Source: Sequoia sempervirens (taxonomy: Eukaryota > Streptophyta > Pinopsida > Cupressales > Cupressaceae). From it: 64,000 nt of DNA. Numbering within the stretch: the first letter of the stretch is position 1; every line of letters begins with the position of its first letter. Shown here piece after piece: positions 1 to 12,745 of this stretch. A model generated the notes under the pieces. The model was not told the DNA's origin, did no database searches, and was given only the letters and a program-made list of their open reading frames with translations. Both the position numbers and the translations under genes were made by a program. The stretch is taken from contig VDFB02252616.1 of the NCBI GenBank assembly GCA_007258455.2, positions 122,655,394 to 122,719,393 of the forward strand, given 5' to 3'.

Positions 1-960
1 GTATCGTTTATCTCAAAATCTCTCAAAAATCCAAAAAAAAATCATAAAATATTGTCAAAAATCCCAAAAAAATTCATAAAATCTCATTAAAAAATCCAAA
101 AACATCAAAATATTATACAACTAAAATCCAAAAACATTCAAAAAGTTGTGAAGTAAAAATAAAAAAACATCCAAAGTACCTAAAAAAGGTCAAAACATTG
201 AAAATCCAAAAATAACACCATTTCAAATTATGTTGTCTTTGAGCTTGAATGTGGGAAAGGTCATCACTAATGTGCCCTTAAGACACCCTAGGTCAGTCCT
301 TTAGAAGTACATCATAATAAACTAAAAATCCATCAAGTGTTCATATCTCATCAACTATAAATCAAGTCAATCAAACTATGTGGTCTCTATGTGTATAATG
401 TAGGAAAGGCTCATCTTTGATAATCCCCTGAGGCCCCTAGGATAGTCTTTTAGGTTAGGTTCTTGGTCAAATATCCAAAAATACCAAAACATTTGGAAAC
501 TTAGAAAAGTACAAAAACATTTGAAAATTTAAAAAACTCAAAAACATTAGAAATCCCTAAACAACCTCAAATAATCAAAAATAAAAAAAAATCACATAAA
601 CTCTCAAAAAGACAAAAAGCAACCTCAAAACATTTTTTTCAAAATACCAAAAACATTGAAATATTCTAGAAGCTCTAAAACCACCCATCTCATTTCACTT
701 CAATCGCAATAAACTTTCATCCATAATAAATCAACTATCACACTCACCCTTTGGTAACACAAATGGAAAAAAAGTACAACAATCAACAAAAAGTAGAACC
801 TTTAAACACAACAAATCAAACTCTTTATCATTATGAAACATGTCAATCAAAACTTATATCAATATCCCTTCAAACAACTTATCAAGCTTCCAACATCTGA
901 TAACATGTCCTAGGATGCATCCTTCCTACAATGGGCATTATCATTGGCAACCACTTTGGA
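1..960. repeat. A/C-rich low-complexity tract with a degenerate tandem repeat
   Basis: The first 660 bases are dominated by words such as CAAAAACATT and CCAAAAA, with long A runs and no usable reading frame. Inside it, a block near 240-300 (GTGGGAAAGG then CCCTAGGTCAGTC) recurs in altered form near 405-460 (GTAGGAAAGGC then CCCTAGGATAGTC), a spacing of about 160 bases, so at least two units of an old tandem repeat are present. No gene is supported. It could be the edge of a retrotransposon that begins outside the window. Confidence 0.5.
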
Positions 961-3900
961 TATTTATCAAGTCAAAACACACCTTTTGGAAATAGATATA
1001 GATAACATTGACTATTTTTTTGGTGTTTCCTTATGATTTATCTTATTGACCCATTTCAAGGACCTCTCAATGATGTCTAAATGATTTAGAGAGAAAGGAA
1101 TGGTGAAAATTGATTATTATATTTCATTTGTTGTGCTTGTGGGTATTCTTGTAAAATAATATTGGTGCATACTTGCTTAGTTATGTGTAGGGAGGACATT
1201 GTATAGAGTAAATTGTTGACTATTGTGTATGCTTTGTTCCAATATATTCTAGACTTCTAAACTGCATTCCAACAAGGTTTCTATGTTTCAATATGTGAAC
1301 AAGAACTATCCTATCTATTTGTAGAGTTAAAGTCCATTACACTAGATACAATGCCATCCTAATTATTAATACCTTGATGCATTGTCACTAATATATTTGA
1401 CTGCAAAATATGATGAAACTATCTGACAAAATATGTAAAATTCAATGTTCGTCGGGTGCTTGTAAAATTTGATGTGTAATTTTCAATTTGTTTGAAAGTT
1501 TATCCCCAACATTCGTCGAAATGTCAACTATTATTTTCATCAAATGTTCGACAAACATGAAAAATTAAAAAAGATCAAATTGTGGCTGACATAAAGAAAA
1601 GTGAGTTCGCACATGATTTATTGCGACAGTGTTTTGCTCTACTTGAGATAGTTTATGGAGAACTAAGGACAATTTTCTTGGGTAAAATCAGAAAAAAATC
1701 AAGAAGATATCACCAGGTTGAGGGTAGTCATTGTATTTTTGTAGAATTCAGTTGTGAAGTCAGATTTGTAGTTCCAGGTTTGAAAATAATATTTTAAAGC
1801 AACATCTCATTAGATTTCATTTTTAGAGGTTAAGGGTTTTGAGAATTTCATGTCCAAATTTTGTTGTGTGGAATCACCATAATATCACAACGGACGAATA
1901 GATTCTTGTGACAGTAATTATGTGATCCATAACTGTATTGGTCATGTGGCATAGTTGTGCTATAACAAATACAGGATGCATTCATGTGTGACCCAAGTTT
2001 AATGTGGCTATGTTGTGATAGAAATGGAGGCACTCATTCAATGTAGTTAATTCAGGTTGTATAATGTAGGTGTCAATAATCATCATTGGGTGCATTCAGG
2101 TTGTCTCAAGTTTAACAGGATAGGATGTAATTATAGCATGATCGAAGAGTGATTACCTCTTGCTGCAATAAAGAGCCTATAACTCTGGTTGATATGCAGA
2201 GTGGTTGTGTTATATCAATTATGTAGTGCATTCAAGCACAACCCATGTTTAATGGGCTATTCTAGAGAGTGATCAAGATTTTCTAAACCTTATGAATGTT
2301 ACTTGACATATATTTGCATAATCTCAAATTCCTTCAGAGGCTTTTGAAGTATCAATGTATCCTATATAGGGTTTAGAATGATTTATTTTAATTAAAAAAA
2401 TAAATAAATTATGTATTTCCTTGTAATTAGATAATGTGGAGATCTCCTAAATCTGCCCCACACACTATCCTCTTTGCTTGTATTCATTACTCCAGGCTAG
2501 GTTTTGCATGTGACATCTTTAATATCTTCATGACCGTGGCTTTTAAATAGATCTTAGTCTTTGCTTTAATCCTTTTCATGGTAACCCTTGAGTTCCATAA
2601 TCCACCTTCAATCTCTTCTAAGAATGCTGTCTTAAGCTAGACTGCATAGTATGCATATAAAGTAAGTCCTTCATACCTGCCATTGTTCCAAACCACCACT
2701 CACTGCCTTGCTTAAAATGTTGCCTCCATAAGCACAATAGCATGTTTTAAAATCATGGTTGCCAGTGATTGACCATTAAGCTCACCACTTTCATCATGAA
2801 GATACAATGAGATTTTTGTCTTCAAACTCAAGGCATTATGGAAGATAACATTGTGAATTGTTTGTTGTGTACAATTCGATTTTCTTGCACATTTACTACT
2901 TTGCTAACTTCCTTTAAGACTGGGTATTGCACCCTCAGCTGCAATCTCAAACAACTCACTCACTATCACTTGAAGATTCCTTTCATGAGCATCCTTCTAT
3001 AAAATCAAACTATGCCCTATAGACTGCCTACTTACTACTAGGGGACTCATTGTTTCATGGTATTGTAGTTCTTAAGATCCTTCAACCTTATTGACACTAC
3101 TTCACAGTCCACAAGGTATTATTCACTATTTTCCCATCTTTGGTGAGTCTCAAAACACCGCTCAAACATGCAATCCACTACCTCCATTATACAATATTAA
3201 TGGCTAAGAAGAAACATTGAACCTATGATTACCACTATTACTTCATTTGGACAGTCATTCCCTGATTGCATTTCCCTTGTCTACACTACCAAAAGCATTT
3301 GAAAAACCCTTAAGGTCAGCAAGGGGGTAAGGAAACTCACTGTTAAAATCTCCACTTTACTATGCAAGGTTTGAGCTTTATTATCTTGTCACTGCTTAGC
3401 CTTTTTTGGTGTCACATCTCAAGTGACTGTCATTCTTCTTACCGTAGATTGCATTTACAAATGTTAGTAAGCTACATAGTGTGCTTGTTATTGGCTACAA
3501 TCTTTAGATTGCAAGATTTTGTTATTACCTACATTGTCTCAATCTTTCTGGTATTGCAACCTCACTAATCCACTATAGTTATTGTTTATGTTTCTATGGA
3601 GGCCTAGGGTTTGTACCCTAATCATGCTCTTACCAATGCTTCTATTATTTTTTATTAGGGCTCTCTCAATGTTGAGGGCCCTAGGGATAAGTTCATCATA
3701 AGAAGTGACACATTTCATCTATAACTAAAAGGATAAATCCGTATTGACATTAGCAATGATGATTAAAACTCATTGCTCCATAGGAATGGGTCACTTGCTC
3801 TTACTAGCTCGCTACCTCCATTGTTGTAGGAATTTTGTGATCAAGTTCAATATTCTGATTTTAGGAGTCTTAATAGTTGGAAATCATAGTAAAATCAGAA

Positions 3901-4060
3901 TTTAATAAGTTTTGGAATTAGCATTGTAAAGTGTTTTTTGGGGTCATTAACTTCAGACTATCTTCTCTTTTGCAGGGGTGGTTGCATGCCAAATTTTTTT
4001 GGTGTAAAATATCGTAATTATTAGACTATGTTACATGTCTATGAATAAAAATTATTTGAG
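961..4060. other. No gene seen; degenerate repeat near 1970-2260
   Basis: No convincing coding sequence. Blocks containing a 'caagtttaat(g)' core recur near 1990, 2105 and 2245, each followed by a purine-rich stretch, which suggests an eroded tandem repeat of about 120-140 bases. A patch at 1450-1560 contains TTCGTCG/TTCGACA words like those in the CACTA subterminal region at 42.6-43.3 kb, but too few to call an element. A 71-codon frame at 1582-1797 has no ATG and resembles nothing I recognise. Confidence 0.35.
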
Positions 4061-4199
4061 TGTGAGTTTGATATTTTTTGAAGATCGAAATAGTCAAGCT
4101 TGGCAAAGAAAAAAATCATGTCGATTCTATTAGGTCAGTCCGTAACAAAATGAAGAGACAATTCTGATAGATTGTGGGCTAGATTGAAAAGAGGAAAGG

Positions 4200-4565
4200 G
4201 TGATGTGGAAAATGCTATTGTCCTTACAATACCCGCAAGGGCTTAAAGACGAGATGACTTTTAATCACAACAACTAAGAAACATTGTAAGAAACATGGTC
4301 ACATTGAAGGGCGGCATGATTATCCTCCATTGGTAAGTTGTTCATTATATGTGCTTATATTGATTGAATTTGTAAATGTTTATATCGCTTTAACATTTTA
4401 TATATATATATATAATCACTTGATTATGATCATGGTTTATTTGTGTCTATCATTATTATAAAGGTGGGGCGCCCTAGGGTAGATGATATGGATTATCATG
4501 GCCGGGAGAATGTGGTTTTACAAGCGGATGAACATGGAGCTATGAATATCGAAGATGAAGCTAAT
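4200..4565 (+). other. Possible exon fragments ending at a scaffold gap
   Basis: A stretch ending near 4335 reads plausibly as coding (about ...GHIEGRHDYPPL) and is followed at once by a donor-like GTAAGT. A second stretch from about 4463 (GRPRVDDMDYHG..., acidic toward its end) runs open into the N gap. Codon use is less A/T-biased than in the surroundings. No family is recognised and the gap hides the continuation. This could be an exon pair from a decayed transposon gene, or chance. Confidence 0.2.
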
Positions 4566-4665
4566 NNNNNNNNNNNNNNNNNNNNNNNNNNNNNNNNNNN
4601 NNNNNNNNNNNNNNNNNNNNNNNNNNNNNNNNNNNNNNNNNNNNNNNNNNNNNNNNNNNNNNNNN
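4566..4665. other. Scaffold gap (100 N)
   Basis: Exactly 100 N, the conventional placeholder for a gap of unknown size. The right side abuts a GA-rich tract, a common cause of assembly failure. Confidence 0.95.
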
Positions 4666-4857
4666 ACTTGAGAGAGGTAGAGGGGGTAGGAGGGAGAGAA
4701 TTGAGAGAGAGAGAGAATTAGGAGGGACAAGGGAGAGGGGAAGAGGGGAGAGTCTTGAGAGAGAGGGAAAGAGAATTAGGAGGGGAAGGGAGAGGGGAAG
4801 AATGAGAGAGAGAGAGAGGGGAAAAGGGAGAGGGAGAGAGGGAAAGGGAGAGGAAGT
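4666..4857. repeat. GA-rich purine tract (imperfect microsatellite)
   Basis: About 190 bases are almost pure purine on the + strand: runs of (GA)n mixed with GGGAGAGGGGAAGAGG-like units. The open frames across it on both strands (Ser/Leu/Pro-rich on the minus strand) are artefacts of the repeat. Homopurine-homopyrimidine mirror sequence of this kind can form triplex DNA; that is general knowledge, not shown here. Confidence 0.85.
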
Positions 4858-7560
4858 TCCTTTGGTACCCATTGTTTCTATAGATGTTTGTACCTAAAGG
4901 GGACCTTCATGTTGCCTATGCTCTCATCATCATAAGAACATGACCCCCCTTCAACAAGAAAAAATTCCACGCGTTTATAGAATTTTCTTCTAATATTTTG
5001 ACCTCTAGTTGATCTCCCTCTTTTAGACATACTACATGTCTTGCTTTCCTCTTCTCTTCCTGAATTTCCCTCACTCAAGGAAGACAGATTTGAAAAATAC
5101 CTATTTGGTGGTACCTGCACTCATAGGGATGTTGGATGAAGTTCTCTCATGGTGATGTGATCCCAAGGTGACATTATGATTAATATATCATTTCATCACT
5201 AGAATTTTATAGGCTATAAGGTAATCAAGTCTTGAGAAATTGAAAGTTATTGTTACTACCGTCCAAATGTGCCCATCACAAATCAAATCTACTTAACGTT
5301 TTAACTCCCAAACTTTGTAACAAGTGTTAAATGTGACTATGGTCCACCAGTTACACAACCAAGGCCTCAAATGCATTCTCTAATTGTAGTCAAAGGACTT
5401 TTTCTCTTCATTCAAGTAAATAAAATTTAAGGGAAACACCACCAAGTGGTTTATTGGACACCTCCATGACTAAAAATAGCAATAAATTTACATTTGATTT
5501 CTATATGTCTAAGTGGTTAACGGGGAGGGAGTGTGTACTAGTTTTGGTTAAGTCATCATAAGTTTATGATTTGGCAATTTTTTTTAAGTCATGTTAAATC
5601 TTCCTATGTCTAATTGCTAGGAGACTTTTAGCAGGTTTTAAGGTAGGATGATTGATGAAAGAGCCCAAAGAGCCTTTCTCCATGGTATCCAAGTACACAT
5701 AGCAGCGGTCTTCTCTTATACATTTAGATATGATTTAAAGAACTTAGCTAGGAATTATTCATTTAACCTAAGGTTTTCTCATAATGCCATCATTGGAAAA
5801 GTATGATCAAATTATTCTATTATGAAGAATTGGTCTATGTACCTCTATTAATAACTATAAATGTTTGTAAGGATAAAATGATTAAAAGAATTAGGTAGGA
5901 GAGAATCAACTTTAAGTTCTTCAAAGATTATATTCCTCTATTCGTAATTTTTAAGGGTTGTGTGTGGAGGAGGTTATCACTAGCAAGAAGGGAGGAGACC
6001 TTTCCTTTTGATGGAACTTCAAAATTTTGCTCTTTGTGTTCCATTTTTATCTTTCCTTATGTCTCTGGTCATCTATGGTGTTTGGGAAAAGCCTAAGGTT
6101 GGGGTTTTACCTTTGTCTTCGTGTAAAAATCTAGTGTTTATCTTATGCCTTGGGTGGGATCTTTTGGGCTGTTACTTTTTGGGGTGGGTTTTAAAACAAC
6201 TTAAGCCCCATCACTTCATCTAGGCTGGCCCCCTTTTGATTTATCATTTTATTTCCTTCACCTAACTTTATTATTTCTTAAGTCTTGGATGGTCCCATGC
6301 TCCCTCGTTTAAAAAACAACTTATGTTATTGCTTATCATCGGCCTAGTGATGTCCCCTCGTTCTTTTAATAAATGTTTTATATTTTGTAGAGGGACAAGT
6401 TTGTGTGACCATAGATCAATTATCATTTGATCTCAGTTGTTCCCTACCATCCCGTGATGACCCCACCAAACTGTTATGGTTGATCGTGATATCACAGGTG
6501 AGCACCATGTGTCTCATTTAATGAAGCCAAAGAGATGATAGAAATAATTTGATACATTTATCTGGTTTTAATACATTATGTAGCAGGTTACTAAATCATT
6601 TATGAGATGCATGTGTTTCAAATCAATGAAGATGTTATAATCTCAATAAGAAAGGTGCTTGATGGTTAATTTAAAAGCTAGTAATTGTGTTCAATGAATA
6701 GGATTACCTATGGTTGAGATCCATGATTTCCCACCATCAGGTGATCAAAAGTTGTGAGGTCTTTATCAATCGTGATATCATGGTTGAGCACCATGTGGAT
6801 TTCCTTGGCAATGCATAGTATGGTGGGTCCTTATTGCCATGATGGAGATTGTGTCAATTTTTTTTGAGGGTAGTCATTTGATCATCTGGCCAAAGTGAAG
6901 GATCGATGGGTAGTATTTGAATCTACATCAAATGCGATTGCAAGGTTCTATTTTGTAATTCCATATTCCTATTTAGCCCTCTTAGAGAACTAAAATATCA
7001 AGATTATAGCTACCCTCCTAGAGAACTAAGTGTTGAAGAGAGCCAAGATACAGACACCAGACAAATGTCATATAGGTCATTTGTAGCAAACAATGAATTT
7101 TGATATACAAAGACTCAGATGCATGTATTTTGATGGAGTAAATGAAGATATCTACGTTGTGGATTAAAATTTTGGTATCAGCTATTTGTTAAATTTATGT
7201 AGTTATTTTATTGTCTCCATTCTGATGCTTCTCTATTGTTTAAATTGATATAACAAGTTTATACTCAGTTTATCATTGTACATTTGCTATATATATGTGA
7301 TTTCATTATTTGATTCTCTAAAGTAGGGATTAAAATATTTTAATCAATCATAGCAATTGGGAAGTGTTACTTGGATTAATAAGAAGAATCACATAACTAT
7401 AATTTCCATTCTACCTCAAGAAAAGTTTGTCAATTATTCACTTACACGTTTACACAAGTTGTAAACAATTTTTGTTCCTAACAATTTGAATTGTTTCCAT
7501 TATTGAAATCCACATTTGCAGATATTCATTAGAATCCATATAGCCAATAAGGCACTGGTC
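4858..7560. other. No gene seen; duplicated block near 6430-6800
   Basis: No recognisable gene. A block with a 'cgtgatatca' core followed by 'gagcaccatgtg' occurs at about 6485-6515 and again at about 6770-6800, each preceded by a 'taccatc/caccatc' context, a direct repeat spaced roughly 285 bases. Short frames here (for example 6008-6223, a hydrophobic 71-codon ATG frame) lack homology and sit in ordinary AT-rich sequence. Confidence 0.35.
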
Positions 7561-7935
7561 TCCCCTTGTATTCTTTTATAATTTTCATTATTCTTATTTA
7601 TTTTACACTTACATTTACAAATACACATGCATATGCATTTATTGTTTTCATTTTTTTCTCATGTAGTTTAATAGTTTGAGCGATTTCATATTATATATGT
7701 TGAAGAATTTAGAATTTCAATTAAATTAATTTATGGATATGTTGTATCTATAATACTGCAAAACCATATGCTCTTTAAATTTACACTTGTATTTAGAAAT
7801 ACACATTTATATACATAGATATTGATTTCTTTAATGATATGTTGCATTTATTGTTCTAGGAGAGCATCCAATAATTGCATTTACATTTACATTTAAAAAT
7901 ACATATACATACATACATATGTGTGTGTGTATCAT
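7561..7935. repeat. TTTACATTTA-type degenerate repeats with TG/CA microsatellite
   Basis: Units of the form 'ttacacttacatttacaaatacacat' recur near 7600, 7780 and 7880, and the last ends in alternating ACATAC and GTGTGTGTGT. This looks like microsatellite expansion within a decayed repeat. No coding potential. Confidence 0.45.
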
Positions 7936-8790
7936 TTATATTCAGTGTTCAGAAACAACCCATTAGGTCTACACATGGATAAAAATTCATAAAATTAGAT
8001 CTCCCATACATATTTTTTTGAAAGCTAGGCTTGAACCTCTCATTTCACATCCTTTTATTCACAAAACTCTTGAGGACAACAGCTATACCTTATTTATTTC
8101 TCATCCTACACCCTATTTATGCATCCTATAATTACAACAGTATCCATGGGGCCTCTTACACAAGCTACAGTAATCACAAAAAGTGTAAGAGCCCCTTTAT
8201 ATCATGTTTGGACTACAAAACCCTCAAAAATAGGGTAACTAAACTATATACAAAGAAATGAAACTTTCTAAGTAAAATCAATTTCTTAAGCCCTCAAATT
8301 GCATTAAAATAAAAGCTAACATATATATTCACAACCTAGAATTGATTTCACATCAAAATGTGTCTGCATGTGACCGTACAGTGCTACATAATAGGAAAAA
8401 TATAGAAATTTTGAAGAAAAACACATATTTTCGAATGTCAAGAGCTTGTATTTTAAATCCTCAACCATCAAAAACCATTACAATGATCGCTTTATGCCTT
8501 TTAAAGATTGTTACATGTCAACCACTAAACAACCACCTCTATAACTAAATTTTTAATTTTTTATGATCACATGAAATATAAAACACACTAATTTCAATGT
8601 CGTTAACATCACTATTGAAATGTTTTAATTTTTTGACCTTTCAAACATTAAAAAGTACATCATTAAATTAATTATGTAATTGAATAAAAATTTAAAACAT
8701 CATGAATTAATTATGTAACCACATAATTGAAATATAATTCTACTAAGAAATTAATATCAAATAGATAATATAATCATATAACTCATACAT
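7936..8790. other. AT-rich sequence without a supported gene
   Basis: Two ATG or near-ATG frames (8031-8261 and 8342-8548) are about 70 codons long, with no recognisable motif, in an AT-rich background where such frames arise by chance. The right edge meets the acidic tail of the CACTA transposase pseudogene. Confidence 0.35.
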
Positions 8791-8792
8791 TT

Positions 8793-9545
8793 CAATGTCA
8801 TTGATATTCTTCTTCATCCAACTCTTTGTCTATATCATCCGATCCAAATTTGACATTGTAGAGATTGCTCATATCATTATCATTATCATTGATATCAGTT
8901 TTGATAATGCCATCATCCACACAGATATCATCTTTATGAACATTAACTCCTACATCATTATGATCTAGTTCCTCCTCTTCAACATCTTTGTTAGGGACAT
9001 CATCAACTAACTGTTGATCTTGATCATCATCTACATCATCTTCTAGTTCTTCAGTATCTTATTCTTCCACCACACTATACTTACTGGCCTTCCTCTTGGA
9101 TCATGTCTAACAACAAATGTCCAACCCAATTTACCTAGAATCTCTGAATAAAATACCTGATCACATTGGTTTGGAAGAACATAGGGCTCATTTCCACCTC
9201 ATTCAATCGACCTTGTATTAACCATGGTAAATCTATTATCATCTTCAATAACAGTTCTCTAGAGATCATTTTCATTCTTGATCATAGCCTGTACTATAGG
9301 ATGATGAACAAAGTTAATGTAAAGGACTTAAAGTCACACTCAAGTATATCATCCAAAATCCCATAGTAACGATTTTCTAAGACTTTTGGATGTATGTCAC
9401 TTCTAGATGAAAAATTAGTTACCTGAAAGACTGTAGTTATGCTAGAATCACAAGTTTTCTTCATGCCATCCAACATTTTGATTCAAAATTTATGACCATT
9501 GCACCACATAGCCTTATGGTGTTTCACCTACAATATATCAAACAT
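8793..9545 (-). pseudogene. TNP2: TNP2 DUF4216 domain and acidic C-terminal tail
   Basis: The minus strand from 9545 reads KMLDGMKKTCDSSITTV..., then NRYYGILDDILECDF (DUF4216 form 'YYGVLTDIIELDY'), then after shifts FTMVNTRSIE...EPYVLPNQCDQVFYSE and GWTFVVRHDPRGRP. From about 9050 to 8793 one frame is strongly acidic (many D/E/N, ending ...DDIDKELDEEEYQ and a stop at 8793-8795), which suits the C-terminal tail seen in this family. The 821-bp TIR insertion separates this block from DUF4218. Confidence 0.8.
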
Positions 9546-9950
9546 GTAAAAATTATTGCAATATCATTAGTTGATAAACATATTTATTCTTGGAAAAATG
9601 TATGCAAAGAAAACAATCTCAACATATATATACATCAATATAATTGAAAATAATAAAATAATATGGGTGATTAATATATTTATATGTACCTGTTTATCTC
9701 TTAAACCATATGACAAATCAATTTCCCTTTGTGTAACATTGGAATCTCCATTATGCTGAGCTTCTTTAACCAATGAAGCTACACCTTCCCATTTTAATGC
9801 ACAAATAGATTGTTGACATTGTTCAATCCATACCATCATCCAATCAAGATTGTTTACAACGTACAAATATATTGCATCCCACTCTCAATAAACTATATAA
9901 AAAAAAATTAAAATTCACAAATGACGTATAATTAGTTAAATACCACAGTA

Positions 9951-10771
9951 GGGTATGTGCAAGATCATGATGGGCCAACAAGTGGCAATATGATGAGGTT
10001 TTGTAGGGTATGTGGCTAACGGCTTTTTTTTACCCAAAATTGATGAAACAAAAAGAGCTAAGGAGATTCCTCAACTTTCCACCAATATACCCATATGCTT
10101 TACTTTGGAATTTAATAAATAATTATTATTTATTTTCATTTGAATTACAACTAAAGTCTTTATTGATAGGTTGATTGAAAAATACTTATAGATTTCAAAC
10201 AATATCATATTTTGAATTTAAAATATCTATCATCTCTATGTTTCACATACTATAGGATTAAAAAAAAAAGAAATGAATTTCATTAAGTTTTGACTCATGT
10301 GGTTAGATATAATGAAGTTTTTAATTTTTAAAGTTATAATAAAAAAAAATCATACTCACCATTTTACTTGGAAAAAAAAAAAAATTACAAAAAAAAAAAA
10401 AAAAAAAAATATGCATCAAAGCATCAGGACATGAGTCCCTCTACTTATATCTAAAATTTTATAAAAAAAAATATTATCATTTTATTGTGGTTAGGGTGGT
10501 TAAACAGACAAGTCTACTTCTTTATTTTTCCTGAAATTTAAGTACTCATCAAGATTGAAATTTCAAATTTCTACCAAATAGATTTAAAAAAAAATAAACC
10601 TAGTAGTTTAGAAATGAGATTCAATTTGATACAAATTCTATTCTTACATATTTTTTGAAATAATATAGATAAATTTACACCAAATTTTTACGTCAAGTTG
10701 CCTAACTTTGATTTTTCTAAATTTTTGCCACTTAAGGGCTTGTTTTTTCTATGATGATCATGCACATACCT
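9951..10771. mobile_element. Non-autonomous TIR DNA transposon, copy 1 (821 bp)
   Basis: The left end GGGTATGTGCA and the right end (reverse complement AGGTATGTGCA) form inverted termini that continue imperfectly for about 22 bases and share an 'aagtggcaa' word further in. The flanks are AGTA at 9947-9950 and AGTA at 10772-10775, a 4-bp target duplication. A second copy at 43664-45446 is alignable end to end and has its own 4-bp duplication (AAGG). No transposase is encoded. It sits inside the CACTA TNP2 pseudogene. The superfamily is not assigned: among DNA transposons I know, 4-bp duplications point to Sola or TTAA-type groups, and neither target here is TTAA. Confidence 0.75.
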
Positions 10772-10837
10772 AGTATACGACCTTAATTTATAATTGATGT
10801 ATATTGAAGATTAAAAATTAAATAAGTACAATATACA

Positions 10838-11305
10838 TCAAAACCATATGTAAAATTTATTCCAATTAATCTCTATGACCATCTTATAATTACCTCTCAC
10901 TTTCCTCAATCTACCTTTCCCCATCAGGTACTCCCCTTCAAATTTGTTAATGGAGTTGGGATCCCAAATGCCATCTACATGGATCTTTGTTGCAAACTTA
11001 GGAAGATATTCCCTAATGTATACCATGGTATGGTATACCATATATCCCTCCACCATAGAACCCTCGTGATGTGCTCTTTGTCTAACCAAAAGCCTTCTCA
11101 AAAATTTCAAGTGCCTCTCAACCATCCACATTGACCTTGTGTGTATAGGTCCACACAATTCAATCTCCTCAACTTGGTGTATGAGGTAGTGTTCTTGTGC
11201 TTTGAAAAATGTCAAAGGTAGACACTTTTGCATTTCACACATTAGATGAGGAATTTTTCTCTTCCAATAATTTATATCTTTTTTATGGATTTTTTTAGAT
11301 GACAA
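10838..11305 (-). pseudogene. TNP2: TNP2 DUF4218 domain
   Basis: An open minus-strand frame of 155 codons. Residues 20-105 contain MCEMQKCLPLTFF, HYLIHQVEEIELCGPIHTRSM, MVERHLKFLRRLLVRQRA, EGSMVEGYMV and IREYLPKF. These match the DUF4218 pattern (CxLExxFPPSFFDxMxHL, L.xEVxLCGPVxxRWMYPxERxM..LK.YVRN+..PEGSI.E.Y). The initial ATG is not the native start; the domain is internal to TNP2. This is the best-preserved block of the element. Confidence 0.85.
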
Positions 11306-11639
11306 CCATCTACAAGTGATTCAATGCAAAAATATATTAACGGGATTTAATTAAAATATACAGTATATTACATAACAAGTAAAAAAAATGAAAATTATAA
11401 GATGTATACAACGCATTGAAAAATATCACTACTTACCTCATGTGTTTTCTAAAATCATATATAACTTTTTTGACATTTTTGTCAAAGTTTTCTAGGAGAG
11501 ATAGAGGTAGAAGGCACTGCAACAATTATAAAAGGATCTTTTCATTATTTTTCCAAAAGTAGTAAACATAATACATTGGAAAGTACATGCATTATACAAG
11601 TGTATATAATATACCAGAATAATTACTATAATGAAGGTA

Positions 11640-12420
11640 TGGAAATCATGTGTTTTCATCCCTGACCCAAATTCACCTTTCTTTGTTCTTATATTGTTTA
11701 TATTCTCAACAAATCCTGTGGGAAATTGAATTTTTCATATGACTTCTTTTATAGCAGTTCTTTGCTACTCCATCAATAACCAAGGAAGGGAACTTATATT
11801 AATTTGGTCTCCATCACTATTTAATTGAATGAAATTTTTCATTGCATGATTGGTTTCATAACTATCACTACAAATTTTGATAATTTTTTCTTTGTCATGC
11901 CTTCCATCCAATATTTTTCATAGCGTTTCTGTTATATTCTTTCCGATATGCATTGTATCAAAAAAAGCACAATTTTTAGTTGCTCATAGTAGGACAACCT
12001 ACTAAATTATCTGGAATAACTTTTCAATCCCTATGGAAGCTAACCATTAATTCCTTGACGACCTTCATAAAGCATATAAGTTAAACATATTAACAATGAA
12101 AATCATTGTCAAATACAACATGAGTAAACACAACACATTATAAAAATATAAATTCAAAACATATCATATATGATAGATAAACAATTTGATCTAATGTATA
12201 ACCTTGATGATTAATTCTATTATATTCCAACTTCCATAGGCGAGGTGTCATTCTTCATGGTTTTGATGTAGTCTCTTCTTTCCCATTGAAAGATGTTTTT
12301 ATAGTCTCAATACTTTCCATGATTTCTATGGAGGAAGTTCTGTTCTCATCAAACACTTGTTTCTCTCCTAAACTTGTTGAACAATGAGATCTCATCTTGG
12401 ATCACAAATTGACATGAAAA
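11640..12420 (-). pseudogene. TNP2: TNP2 central region
   Basis: At 12420-12200 the minus strand gives RSHCSTSLGEKQVFDENRT...TSFNGKEE, matching the family's histidine/arginine-rich stretch before 'FNG+E'. At 11960-11640 it gives MHIGKNITETL (family form 'MHVEKNV'), later FPTGFVENI and then MKTHDFHTF (family form 'LKSHDCHVLMQ'), which leads into DUF4218. At least three in-frame stops interrupt the second stretch. The order agrees with an intact TNP2. Confidence 0.7.
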
Positions 12421-12550
12421 TTTTCCCTTTGTTTGAAGACCTACAAGATCATATATAATTGACTAGCCATGTCAATTTTATAATTATATATAATGAATAG
12501 ATTATTTTGAGAAACATGCATGATATCTACTTCATAAAATTAAAATATTG

Positions 12551-12745
12551 TTAGCAAGTACCAAACATTAGTAACATACCACAAAAATGTGTTAAAATTA
12601 GGGCATCATGAATTGGGTCCATAGCCACAAGTATTGCATGGAATTGAAATTGTCTTTGTCCTATTGGTCTATAGACGTCATACATAGTGACACTATTCCA
12701 TAACTTTAGTAACTTGTCGATAAGAGGCTCAATATATACATTCAT
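12551..12745 (-). pseudogene. TNP2: TNP2 transposase_21 region, second part
   Basis: The minus frame reads NVYIEPLIDKLLKLWNSV.MYDVYRP...FQFHAILVAMDPIHDALIL. This corresponds to the family's 'DVYLxPLIxELxxLW..G..xYD' segment followed by the F-x-x-x-A-x-L-x-W-x-I-x-D segment. It lies about 190 bases downstream of the preceding block, and the intervening AT-rich sequence may be a degenerate intron. Confidence 0.75.

Noticed and set aside
4518..4872. Ser/Leu/Pro-rich frames across the GA tract and gap
   Set aside because: Produced by a homopurine microsatellite and by N codons, with no protein signal.
7995..8105. Minus-strand GGTTCAAGCCT, a box-B-like word suggesting a SINE or tRNA
   Set aside because: No convincing box A, no cloverleaf and no flanking duplication was found.
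9951..10771. Reading the 821-bp element as a solo LTR (TG...CA within GGGTATGTGCA)
   Set aside because: The inverted termini extend outside TG/CA, the flanks next to TG/CA are not direct repeats, and the 4-bp duplications fit the outer ends in both copies.
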